Of a stretch of 24,319 bases of DNA, positions 7,602 through 14,479 are shown piece after piece; within the stretch, counting starts at the first letter, position 1, and each line of letters opens with the position of its first letter. The translations under genes and the position numbers were made by a program. This DNA is from Flavobacteriales bacterium (lineage in GTDB: Bacteria; Bacteroidota; Bacteroidia; Flavobacteriales_D; Sanyastnellaceae). The DNA is taken from contig DQKQ01000194.1 in the NCBI GenBank assembly GCA_015660615.1, forward strand, positions 1 to 24,319, read 5' to 3'. The notes beneath the pieces were generated by a model. It had not been told where the DNA came from. It made no database searches and was given only the letters and a program-made list of their open reading frames with translations.

Positions 7602-8669
7602 ATGCAAATATCTTATTTTAAGCAAATTATAAGTGTGTTTTCGATGCTTTTATTTGTTGTATCTCTAGTCTTTTCTCAATCCACTGAAAATCCCATGCCA
7701 TACAATCCAGACTCAAATGGAAGTGGCTCTATTACGGTTGTAGACTTAGTAGATTTTCTAACTATTTATGGAAGTCCCTTTGTTATTGAGGGTGCTATAC
7801 CTATAGAAAACGGTGGTACTGGAGCAATTACAGCAGAAGATGCCCGCCTTGCTCTCGCGATATCTCTTTTCTCTGACATCACAGCTTTGGGAGAAGAAAA
7901 TCCCTCCGCCCAAATCACAGGTGATCTCACTCTTACCGGTAAACTTCAACAGGGAAGTGCAACAATCGCAGACGGAGATTACTCTTCCGCTTTAGGTGTG
8001 TCAACTTCGGCAACTGGTTACGCTTCATACGCTGAAGGTCAAAATACTACAGCGTCTAATACCACTGCTCACGCAGAAGGCTACGGAACTCTTGCCAGCG
8101 GGTTGTTCTCACACGCAGAAAACCGCAATTCGACAGCTACTGCTACCTGCGCTCATGCAGAGGGGGAAAACACGAGTGCTACTGCAGACGCATCGCACTC
8201 GGAAGGAATGAACACTTTATCAAGTGGATTCACTGCCCATGCTGAAGGCTATGGTACTATCGCATCTGCTAGTTATTCACACTCTGGGGGGAGATATTCT
8301 ACCGCCTCTGCTACTGGCTCGTTTGCGCACGGATTCCAACTTATCGCAGACCAAGCCTACTCCACTACATTGGGTGAATACAATCTCTCAAATAGAACAG
8401 GGACAATACTAGTTGTAGGAAATGGGACAGCTGATTCTTTGAGATCTAATATCTTTGAAATAGACGCTGTTGGAGGTCTTATAAATGGTGATTTCACAAT
8501 CTCAGGGTCCATTACTGCTAATGGAGTTGATCTTGTAAATGAAAACGTAGCTCTTTCAAATAGTATGATTGCGCTTGAAACTGAGATTTCTACCTTAGAA
8601 GATTTAATTTTAAATTTACAAGGAATCGTTGCCGATCTTCAAAACCAAATCAATCTACTTCATCCCTGA
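7602..8669 (+). CDS. Secreted protein with dockerin-like loop and YadA-head-like SHAEG repeats
   Basis: A 355-residue protein of unknown function, exported by a signal peptide (residues 1 to about 25, hydrophobic ISVFSMLLFVVSLVFS). Residues 35-57 hold one dockerin/EF-hand-like calcium loop with DSNGSGSITVVD and then LVDFLTIYG. Residues 68-85 (IPIENGGTGAITAEDARLAL) resemble the NGGTGA linker of phage tail fibres. Residues about 127-265 are 14-residue repeats centred on AHAEG or SHSEG, the left-handed beta-roll type seen in trimeric adhesin heads. The segment after them (VVGNGTADSLRSNIFEID) is common behind such repeats in Bacteroidota. Residues about 310-353 form a coiled coil. There is no YadA membrane anchor barrel and no type IX secretion C-terminal domain, so how it is held at the surface is unclear. 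A trimeric fibre is the likeliest form (inference). Confidence 0.8.
   Translation: MQISYFKQIISVFSMLLFVVSLVFSQSTENPMPYNPDSNGSGSITVVDLVDFLTIYGSPFVIEGAIPIENGGTGAITAEDARLALAISLFSDITALGEENPSAQITGDLTLTGKLQQGSATIADGDYSSALGVSTSATGYASYAEGQNTTASNTTAHAEGYGTLASGLFSHAENRNSTATATCAHAEGENTSATADASHSEGMNTLSSGFTAHAEGYGTIASASYSHSGGRYSTASATGSFAHGFQLIADQAYSTTLGEYNLSNRTGTILVVGNGTADSLRSNIFEIDAVGGLINGDFTISGSITANGVDLVNENVALSNSMIALETEISTLEDLILNLQGIVADLQNQINLLHP
7980..8396 (+). repeat. Array of about nine 14-codon (42-base) repeats
   Basis: Within the secreted protein, residues about 127-265 repeat with a strict 14-residue period. Examples are TTAHAEGYGTLASG (154-167) and FTAHAEGYGTIASA (210-223), with the AHAEG/SHSEG core always in register. 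The repeats have diverged at DNA level. Copies are similar but not identical, so this is an old protein repeat rather than a recent DNA expansion. Confidence 0.88.
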
Positions 8670-8675
8670 GTAAAG

Positions 8676-9845
8676 CTAACCTTTTACGTCTTCACACCTC
8701 ACAAACTCTGCATCTGGATCAAATAGCAATCTATACGTGTTCAGTTTCTGGTATGGAGTATCTGAAAGAATATTAACGATGTGCATCATTTTGGGATTGA
8801 AATCTCCAATCCATGTAATGATCATTTTCTTGTATTGAACTGTATGGCGTCTCAGAGCCTTCTTAATCTCATGCATCATCAAGCTTTCCACTCCATTTTT
8901 TTGGTGTTTCGGCACTATCCCAAATACGACTGCAAATGCATTTTGAGGCTTTCTAAATCTTTTGTAGAATAAGAATTTCAACTTGCCTACAAGGTTTAGA
9001 TTCCCATTTATATGTTTAAAAACCTCATTTAATTCAGGCAAGGATACCAAAAAAGCAACAGGTTCTGAATTGTGATATACAAACCAAACCAACTTCTCAT
9101 CAATGACCATCTTCATTTTCTTAAAGATGAGAAGCGCTCTTTCTGAGCTGATACCTTTAAAACCTGAGTGTGTTTTCCACGCGGTATTATAAATCGTTCT
9201 GAAATCCTCTGCGTATTCGCTCAATTTACTCAACTCAATATGACGAAAGCTATATCCCTCTCTGTCACTCATCTGACTCATCTTTCTACTAAAAGTTTCT
9301 TTCATGGGGTCTTGGATTACCACTTCATACATATACTGTGAGAAAAAAACTTTAAAACCATATTCCTCAAAAAGCCCACGATAGTAAGAAGGTTGATAAG
9401 CATTTCCATAAATGGGCGGTTTATCATACCCATCAATTAAAAGCCCCCAATACTTATTTCTCTCTCCGAAATTAATAGGACCATCCATTGCTTGAGAGCC
9501 TAAATCCTCAAGCCACTGTCTAGCTGTATCAAACAAAGTGAAGGCAGCAGATTTATCATTTATGGCCTCAAAAAAACCAAAACCACCTGTTGGTTGCCTC
9601 TCTTTTTTTGATTGCCTATAGTCTATGAAAGCCGCTATTCTTCCAATGTCTTCACCTGAATCACTTATTAATATCCATCTTCTGGCAACTCCATTTTTAA
9701 ATAGGTGATTTTTCTTCTCGTCAAAAACATCTTCAACCTCTTGCTTAATGTGAGGAATCCAATTTTCATCATGTTTATAAACCGTGAATGGAACCTTGTG
9801 AAATCTCTTAATCTCTCTTTTCGATAAAACAGGTATTGTCTTCAT
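8676..9845 (-). CDS. GNAT-fold acyltransferase-like protein, YghO-type family
   Basis: The 389-residue protein belongs to a family widely conserved in Bacteroidota and recalling E. coli YghO. The N-terminal half contains the diagnostic MDGPINFGERNKYWGLLIDG near residues 120-139. The C-terminal half has a GNAT-like fold with an acyl-CoA loop candidate VPKHQKNGVESL near residues 326-337. No signal peptide or membrane helix is seen. Members are usually annotated only as N-acetyltransferase-like. It is divergent from an SDR gene over a 117-base shared promoter region. Because bacterial ceramide synthases have been described as GNAT-type acyltransferases working with SDR-type reductases, an N-acyltransferase acting on a long-chain base is one possibility. 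That is inference, and the substrate is not shown by the sequence. ATG at 9845; the gene ends 6 bases from the convergent repeat-protein gene. Confidence 0.75.
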   Translation of the reverse strand: MKTIPVLSKREIKRFHKVPFTVYKHDENWIPHIKQEVEDVFDEKKNHLFKNGVARRWILISDSGEDIGRIAAFIDYRQSKKERQPTGGFGFFEAINDKSAAFTLFDTARQWLEDLGSQAMDGPINFGERNKYWGLLIDGYDKPPIYGNAYQPSYYRGLFEEYGFKVFFSQYMYEVVIQDPMKETFSRKMSQMSDREGYSFRHIELSKLSEYAEDFRTIYNTAWKTHSGFKGISSERALLIFKKMKMVIDEKLVWFVYHNSEPVAFLVSLPELNEVFKHINGNLNLVGKLKFLFYKRFRKPQNAFAVVFGIVPKHQKNGVESLMMHEIKKALRRHTVQYKKMIITWIGDFNPKMMHIVNILSDTPYQKLNTYRLLFDPDAEFVRCEDVKG

Positions 9846-9869
9846 TCTTTTACTCTCCAGAAATATTGG

Positions 9870-9916
9870 TTGATAAAGATATTAAAAAACACAAATCTTC
9901 TATACTTATTTATCAA
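9870..9916. promoter_or_regulatory. Inverted repeat between the divergent GNAT and SDR genes
   Basis: TTGATAAA at 9870-9877 and its exact reverse complement TTTATCAA at 9909-9916 are separated by 31 bases and lie about midway between the two starts. Such a symmetric pair could be an operator shared by both promoters. The arms are short and A/T-rich, so chance is a real alternative. Confidence 0.3.
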
Positions 9917-9962
9917 AACATTTTTGTATTTTACAGGATTGGTTAAATCTCTAATTATCTAG

Positions 9963-10760
9963 ATGGACAATAAAATCGTGGTTATAACTGGTGGGAGCTC
10001 TGGTATTGGTAGAGCGTTATGCGATTGTTTTATTGACGCAGATTATAAAGTTGCAATTGCATCTAGGTCTGAAAAAATTCTTGAAAAAGTTAAGTCTGAT
10101 CTTAGTTCGGAAGGGCATGAAATCTTAACCGTAAAAACAGATGTTAGGGTAGACAACGATTGTAAGAATCTGGTTGATAAGGTGATTGAGAAATACGGCA
10201 GAATTGACGTTTTCATTAACAATGCGGGTATTACTTGGTATGAAAGTAATGAAGATGGTATCAACATTGAAAAACACAGAGAGATACTCGACACAAACCA
10301 TTTTGGCACTGTTCAATGTACCAAGTACGCATTACCTCATTTACTTAAGAGCAAAGGAAGTCTAGTGGGGGTGTGCTCAATCGCTGGTGAAGTGGGGCTC
10401 CCAAATCGTTCAGCATATTCCGCTTCTAAGTTTGCAATGAATGGTTTCCTGAGTTCGCTTAGAGTGCAATATTTAAACAAAGGTCTTCACGTATTAATTA
10501 CATACGTTGGATACACATCAACAAACATTAGAAAAATAGTTAAGGATGACTATAAATCAAGTCAGTTCCCGCCTGGCTATGGAGAAACTGTAAAAGAAAA
10601 GGGTATGATGTCCGCCGAAGAGACTGCAAGGTATATTTTCAACGGAGTAAAAAGGAGAAAAAGATATGTTAGACCTACTTCTGTTGGACAGCTCACTGTT
10701 TGGTTAAATAAGTTGTTTCCAAAACTCAACGACAAACTCGCCGCCAAGTATTACAACTAA
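9963..10760 (+). CDS. Short-chain dehydrogenase/reductase, classical type
   Basis: A 265-residue cytoplasmic NAD(P)-dependent oxidoreductase. The Rossmann cofactor motif TGGSSGIG is at residues 9-16 and NNAG at 86-89. The catalytic set Asn112, Ser139, Tyr152 and Lys156 (YSASK) is complete. R35 after the second strand (AIASRS) suggests NADPH preference. The usual PG after strand six is replaced by VGYTSTNIR. The C-terminal part (MMSAEETARYIFNGV, then VWLNKLFPKLNDKLA) is shared with a common Bacteroidota SDR group that resembles the 3-ketosphinganine reductase and DHRS7 side of the family. The substrate is unknown; a lipid 3-keto group is a plausible inference given the divergent acyltransferase gene. 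A strong terminator follows 4 bases after the stop. Confidence 0.85.
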   Translation: MDNKIVVITGGSSGIGRALCDCFIDADYKVAIASRSEKILEKVKSDLSSEGHEILTVKTDVRVDNDCKNLVDKVIEKYGRIDVFINNAGITWYESNEDGINIEKHREILDTNHFGTVQCTKYALPHLLKSKGSLVGVCSIAGEVGLPNRSAYSASKFAMNGFLSSLRVQYLNKGLHVLITYVGYTSTNIRKIVKDDYKSSQFPPGYGETVKEKGMMSAEETARYIFNGVKRRKRYVRPTSVGQLTVWLNKLFPKLNDKLAAKYYN

Positions 10761-10764
10761 AAAC

Positions 10765-10797
10765 AAAACCTCGCTATCTCAATGATAACGAGGTTTT
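10765..10797. terminator. Bidirectional intrinsic terminator
   Basis: AAAACCTCG at 10765-10773 pairs with CGAGGTTTT at 10789-10797. An inner TATC/GATA stem gives a hairpin with a five-base TCAAT loop. The stem begins with A's and ends with T's, so it can stop both the SDR transcript (plus) and the tRNA-Gln transcript (minus). Confidence 0.88.
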
Positions 10798-10811
10798 ATA
10801 AAACTGCAGTG

Positions 10812-10882
10812 TTGCCCCACCAGGACTCGAACCTGAAACGTCTGCACCAAAAGCAGATGTGTTGCCATTACACCATGGGGCA
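10812..10882 (-). tRNA. tRNA-Gln(TTG)
   Basis: The 71-base gene folds into a full cloverleaf. The acceptor stem is TGCCCCA/TGGGGCA and the D arm GTGT-AATGGCA-ACAC. The anticodon stem-loop is TCTGC-TTTTGGT-GCAGA, with anticodon TTG at positions 34-36 reading CAA. The variable loop is CGTT, and the T arm is TCAGG-TTCGAGT-CCTGG with one T-G pair. The discriminator base is A. CCA is not encoded and must be added after transcription. It stands alone, between the terminator and its own promoter box. Confidence 0.96.
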
Positions 10883-10892
10883 AAAACGTGTG

Positions 10893-10900
10893 CAAAGATA
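10893..10900 (-). promoter_or_regulatory. -7 box of the tRNA-Gln promoter
   Basis: On the minus strand TATCTTTG is an exact match to TAnnTTTG, ten bases before the first base of the mature tRNA. This is where a tRNA promoter should sit. No good -33 TTTG is visible at the usual distance. Confidence 0.6.
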
Positions 10901-10940
10901 GTAAAGTTAGACTAATTTATTAAGTAAATTGCAGTCCTAA

Positions 10941-12386
10941 ATGGAAGTACTAAATCTCATTCAAGGCAAGCTTATTTCTGCCAAAAGCGGTGAATGGCTT
11001 GACCTTACTAACCCCAGCACAGGCAATGTTTACGGTCGCCTGCCTAGATCTGGGTCTGAAGATGTAAATCTTGCTGTAGAATCTGCCAGCAAGGCGTTTA
11101 AAAACTGGTCAGATACACCTAGTAGCGAACGTGCTGCTTGCTTGAATAGACTTGCCGATTTAGTCGCAAAAAATGCTGTTCTACTATCTTGTGCAGAATC
11201 AACTGACAATGGTAAACCTATATCGTTAGCTACGTCGGTTGATATTCCAAGGGCTGAATCAAATCTTCGATTCTACGCTTCGGCAATTCAGCATTTTGCT
11301 TCTGAGTCACACTCTATGGAGGGAGTGGCTATCAATTACACCCTTAGGAAGCCTTTAGGTGTCGTTGCGTGCATCTCACCCTGGAATCTTCCGCTTTACC
11401 TAATTACTTGGAAGGTCGCGCCTGCATTAGCCGCTGGGAACTGCGTAGTTGCTAAACCCTCAGAAATAACTCCTGTAACAGCATACTTATTGAGTACATG
11501 GGTGAAAGAGGCTGGTTTCCCAGATGGTGTCTTTAACATTATACACGGATTGGGGACAGAGGTGGGAGACGCTTTAGTTCGTCACCCAAAAATAGCAGCA
11601 GTTAGCTTTACAGGAGGTACAGAAACTGGAGCACATATAGCTTCTGTCACGGCTCCGCGTTTTAAGAAATTAAGCTTGGAGTTAGGCGGAAAGAATGCTG
11701 CCATCATATTTGATGATTGCGATTTAGAGGATGCATTAGCGACGACCATGCGTTCTTCTTTCGCCAATCAAGGCCAAATCTGTCTTTGCGGTTCTCGGAT
11801 TCTTGTAGAGAAATCTCTCTACCCGAAATTTCGGGATATGTTGGTCGAAAAAGCGAAGAAAATGAAGGTCGGCGACCCTCAAAACCCCACTACAAAAATG
11901 GGTGCTGTTGTCTCTAAAGATCATCGCGATAAAATTTTATCGTACATAGATTTAGCTCGCTCAGAAGGTGGGAAAATCTTATGTGGAGGTAATGCGACAA
12001 CTCCGGAAAATGAACCACATTTGTCAGAAGGCTATTACATTCAACCTACTATTATAGAGGGGCTCAACTTTGATTGCCGGGTAAATCAAGAAGAGGTTTT
12101 CGGTCCTGTAGTTACCATTCAACCTTTTGAATCAGATGAAGAAGCTGTTTATTTTGCTAATAGCACAGAGTATGGTCTAGCGGCTACAGTTTGGACTAAA
12201 GATTTAAAAAGAGCTCACAACATGGCAGCCGCATTAGACACTGGAATTGTTTGGGTAAACTGCTGGCTCTTGAGAGACTTAAGAACGCCATTTGGAGGAG
12301 TTAAAAACTCAGGCGTGGGGAGAGAAGGCGGGTTCGAAGCACTACAGTTCTTTACGGAACCTCAAAACGTTTGTATTAAACTCTAG
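10941..12386 (+). CDS. Aldehyde dehydrogenase, ALDH8 / 2-aminomuconate-semialdehyde dehydrogenase type
   Basis: A 481-residue NAD-dependent cytoplasmic dehydrogenase. Catalytic residues are Asn149 (SPWNLP), Glu247 (LELGGK) and Cys281 (NQGQICLC). The NAD-binding FTGGTETG is near residues 223-230. The C-terminal WVNCWLLRDLRTPFGGVK and the final FFTEPQNVCIKL are diagnostic of the ALDH8A1/AmnC group, which oxidises 2-aminomuconate or 2-hydroxymuconate semialdehyde. In Bacteroidota such enzymes usually serve tryptophan degradation through the kynurenine pathway. No other gene of that pathway is in this window, so the role is inferred from the family. The stop codon shares the palindrome CTAG with the stop of the convergent OmpA-domain gene. 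ATG at 10941 follows TGCAGTCCTAA, with no Shine-Dalgarno sequence. Confidence 0.93.
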   Translation: MEVLNLIQGKLISAKSGEWLDLTNPSTGNVYGRLPRSGSEDVNLAVESASKAFKNWSDTPSSERAACLNRLADLVAKNAVLLSCAESTDNGKPISLATSVDIPRAESNLRFYASAIQHFASESHSMEGVAINYTLRKPLGVVACISPWNLPLYLITWKVAPALAAGNCVVAKPSEITPVTAYLLSTWVKEAGFPDGVFNIIHGLGTEVGDALVRHPKIAAVSFTGGTETGAHIASVTAPRFKKLSLELGGKNAAIIFDDCDLEDALATTMRSSFANQGQICLCGSRILVEKSLYPKFRDMLVEKAKKMKVGDPQNPTTKMGAVVSKDHRDKILSYIDLARSEGGKILCGGNATTPENEPHLSEGYYIQPTIIEGLNFDCRVNQEEVFGPVVTIQPFESDEEAVYFANSTEYGLAATVWTKDLKRAHNMAAALDTGIVWVNCWLLRDLRTPFGGVKNSGVGREGGFEALQFFTEPQNVCIKL

Positions 12387-13351
12387 TCCTCTAAGAGTTC
12401 AAATAAAGCATCAAGTTTCGGGGCTAAGATAACTTCAATTCTACGGTTTCTCGATTTATCCTCTGGGTCAACGGGGTGAAACTCTCCTCGTCCGGATGCT
12501 GTGAGAACTGATGGATCAACGCCAGGTTGGGCGCTTATAATCTCGAGGACAGAAGTTGCGCGAAGCACAGACAATTCCCAATTGTTATGTGGGAAGCTTG
12601 GAGAGACAAGCTTATCTGAATCCGTGTGTCCTTCGATAACAATTTCCAAATCTTCTTGCTCAGCTATAACTGAACCTAGGGAGGCTAAGAGCTCTCTACC
12701 TTTTACGTCTACAACAGCAGAGCCTGAAGCAAATAACAATTCTGCCTCTAAGCTTACATAAACTTTCCCGTCTCTTTGCTCAACTGTTAAACCACTCCCC
12801 TCAAATCCAAGGAGAGCCCTTTCTAAACGGTTACGCAATGCTTTAGCAGCTTTATCACGAGATGCAAGGAGGTTTTCTAATTCTTCAACTCTCGCACTCC
12901 TAGACTCGAGAGCAGCGCTTCTTTCAGCTAGATCTTTTTCTAGATCGAGAAGGGCATCTTCTCTGATTTGAAGTTGTTTTCTTATTCTATTTACATCTTC
13001 AAGGAGCGCTCTGTTTTCTGCATTTAGTGATGACAAACGACCTCCGCTTTGGTCTGTAAGCGCATCATTTAATTGACGAAGACGATTGATTTCATCTGTT
13101 GATTCAGCTACAAACCTACCCATTCGGGAAGTGTCTGCTGAAAGCTCTTCCCTTGCTTCTGTCAATGTCTCTAATTGTCCTCTTAGCTCTACAACTTCGA
13201 TTTCAACATCTTGACTATTAAGCCTTAGAACAGTATTTTCCTTATCTATTTGTTCGCAATTATCCTGTAACTCATCGAACTGCTTAGCTGTTACACAACC
13301 AGAAAGCAGAATTATTGCAATTATTATTGCGGGAAATGTAGATGTCCTCAT
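12383..13351 (-). CDS. OmpA-domain lipoprotein with long coiled coil
   Basis: The 322-residue protein begins with a lipoprotein signal (IIIAIILLSGC), with the lipidated Cys at residue 19. Residues about 22-175 are a long coiled coil rich in Glu, Arg and Leu. Residues about 185-312 are an OmpA/MotB peptidoglycan-binding domain with EGHTDSD near 230-236, WELSVLRA near 248-255 and the terminal NRRIEVIL near 302-309. It likely links the outer membrane to peptidoglycan across the periplasm (inference from architecture). A flagellar MotB is unlikely because there is no inner-membrane helix with an Asp and no flagellar gene nearby. Its upstream region carries an inverted repeat with a DnaA box. The 3' end overlaps the ALDH stop by 4 bases. 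Confidence 0.9.
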   Translation of the reverse strand: MRTSTFPAIIIAIILLSGCVTAKQFDELQDNCEQIDKENTVLRLNSQDVEIEVVELRGQLETLTEAREELSADTSRMGRFVAESTDEINRLRQLNDALTDQSGGRLSSLNAENRALLEDVNRIRKQLQIREDALLDLEKDLAERSAALESRSARVEELENLLASRDKAAKALRNRLERALLGFEGSGLTVEQRDGKVYVSLEAELLFASGSAVVDVKGRELLASLGSVIAEQEDLEIVIEGHTDSDKLVSPSFPHNNWELSVLRATSVLEIISAQPGVDPSVLTASGRGEFHPVDPEDKSRNRRIEVILAPKLDALFELLED

Positions 13352-13383
13352 AACAACGCAAGTTCTACACGTTATGATCTAAT

Positions 13384-13424
13384 TTGACATTTATCCAAGC
13401 GTATTATCCACACTAAAATGTCAA
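13384..13424. promoter_or_regulatory. Inverted repeat enclosing a perfect DnaA box
   Basis: TTGACATTT (13384-13392) and its exact complement AAATGTCAA (13416-13424) are 23 bases apart, about 33 to 73 bases upstream of the OmpA-domain gene start. TTATCCACA at 13404-13412 is identical to the strong E. coli DnaA box. TTATCCAAG at 13391-13399 is a near copy 13 bases earlier in the same direction. The element could be an operator, a DnaA-binding site or a weak hairpin after the lipoprotein gene. Confidence 0.5.
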
Positions 13425-13439
13425 TCTCTAAGGTTAATT

Positions 13440-14405
13440 CTAGTTAATTGGAATCGCGAAGTTACCCTGAGAAATAGTAACTCCAGCACCAGCTGTGCTT
13501 TGCATATTTCCAGAAAAAGTACCCGTTACATACCCTCCTGAACCTGAAACTACATAAGTAAGTTCCATCGTAATGTTTCCACCGTTAGAGGTAGCATATG
13601 TCACAGCAGCTCCTATAGCCTCGTATGCTCCTGCTGTTCCTGGTGCAGTAGCTAAGTTCATAGGGATAACAACTCCGTTCTCCCATCCAGTTGCTGGTTC
13701 AGCCATAATAAAGCCAATCAGAGCAGTCGTTACAGATTCACCTTCAATAGCTATACTTGTTCCATTCATCATAGCTGATGCTGAAGCATCTCCATAAAAC
13801 TGTTGGCCATTTGCTTTCCAAGCGATAGCTCCCTCACAAGGCTCACAAGATGAACCACCACAGTCTATGTATAATTCGTCACCATCTTGAAGACCATTTG
13901 TACAATCTCCTGTTGTTGGACACGGATCACAATCAGAACCACCACAGTCGACACCAATTTCAGATCCATTCATTTCACCATCTGTGCATGTTGGACATGG
14001 ATCACAGTTAGGGCCTCCGCAATCAACGCCTTCTTCAAATCCGTTAGGCAAACCATCACCACATAGCTCAGGACAAGCTGGACAACCATCGCAACCACAG
14101 TCAATTCCGAGTTCACCTGGATCAAGCTGACCGTTGAAAGAAGGGTCGCAGGGACCACATTCTCCACCACAATCAACCCATTGCTCACCTAAAAGAGCAT
14201 CCCACAGGTCATTTTCACATGGGTCACAGGGGTCGCAAATAGTTCCACCGCAATCGATGAGTTCTTCGCCGTTATTTAACTCGCCATCATAACAATTCTC
14301 ACCGATAAGATTGTCATCATTTAAACATCCACTACAAGATGCTAAAAACGAGACAGCGAAGAGGAAAGTAACAAAAGTATTGAAAGAAGATAGATGCAGT
14401 TTCAT
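13440..14405 (-). CDS. Cysteine-repeat lipoprotein with DUF6252-like C-terminal domain
   Basis: The 321-residue product has a signal peptide ending in a lipobox LASC with Cys24. Residues about 38-191 hold six cysteine-rich repeats of about 25 residues, pattern DGxxNxxExGxDCGGxxCxPC; many Asp and Gly suggest metal binding or disulphide-tied loops. Residues about 192-321 form a beta-rich domain beginning AIAWKANGQQFYGDA and ending VTISQGNFAIPIN, which resembles the DUF6252-type domain of Bacteroidota lipoproteins. The function is unknown; an outer-membrane surface protein is inferred. The gene is upstream of the OmpA-domain gene on the same strand, 88 bases apart. A TAnnTTTG box lies 49 bases before the start. 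Confidence 0.82.
   Translation of the reverse strand: MKLHLSSFNTFVTFLFAVSFLASCSGCLNDDNLIGENCYDGELNNGEELIDCGGTICDPCDPCENDLWDALLGEQWVDCGGECGPCDPSFNGQLDPGELGIDCGCDGCPACPELCGDGLPNGFEEGVDCGGPNCDPCPTCTDGEMNGSEIGVDCGGSDCDPCPTTGDCTNGLQDGDELYIDCGGSSCEPCEGAIAWKANGQQFYGDASASAMMNGTSIAIEGESVTTALIGFIMAEPATGWENGVVIPMNLATAPGTAGAYEAIGAAVTYATSNGGNITMELTYVVSGSGGYVTGTFSGNMQSTAGAGVTISQGNFAIPIN
13833..14294 (-). repeat. Six DCGG cysteine-rich protein repeats
   Basis: Codons 38-191 of the lipoprotein encode six imperfect repeats. The best copies are CTDGEMNGSEIGVDCGG and LCGDGLPNGFEEGVDCGG, each followed by xxCDPCP. Copies 2 and 3 have diverged: copy 2 has a longer spacer and copy 3 reads DCGCDGCPAC. Confidence 0.85.
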
Positions 14406-14454
14406 TGTAGGTGTTTTATATGCGTATTTTCGACGTGCCGTAAAAACATGTGCT

Positions 14455-14462
14455 CAAAGATA
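14455..14462 (-). promoter_or_regulatory. -7 box for the cysteine-repeat lipoprotein gene
   Basis: On the minus strand TATCTTTG matches TAnnTTTG exactly, the same octamer as at tRNA-Gln. It would give a leader of roughly 40 bases before the ATG at 14405. No clear -33 box is seen at the usual spacing. Confidence 0.5.
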
Positions 14463-14479
14463 GGAATAGAATCATATAG

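Noticed and set aside
7980..8396. 42-base DNA repeats as a CRISPR-like or satellite array
   Set aside because: The period is coding (14 codons) in one open frame, copies differ mostly at codon level, and there are no unique spacers.
7602..8669. Classical trimeric autotransporter adhesin
   Set aside because: Head-like repeats are present, but the C-terminus is only a coiled coil without the membrane-anchor barrel.
10809..10812. Encoded CCA end of tRNA-Gln
   Set aside because: The bases after the discriminator read CAC, not CCA, so the end is added after transcription.
11536..11546. Additional DnaA-box-like TTATACACG
   Set aside because: It is inside the ALDH coding region, differs from consensus in the last base and has no neighbouring copy.
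12501..12761. 86-codon open frame on the plus strand opposite the OmpA-domain gene
   Set aside because: It is antisense to a well-supported domain with conserved motifs and its translation has no recognisable features.
12383..13351. Flagellar motor protein MotB
   Set aside because: A lipobox replaces the inner-membrane helix, the proton-channel Asp is absent and there are no motility genes in the window.
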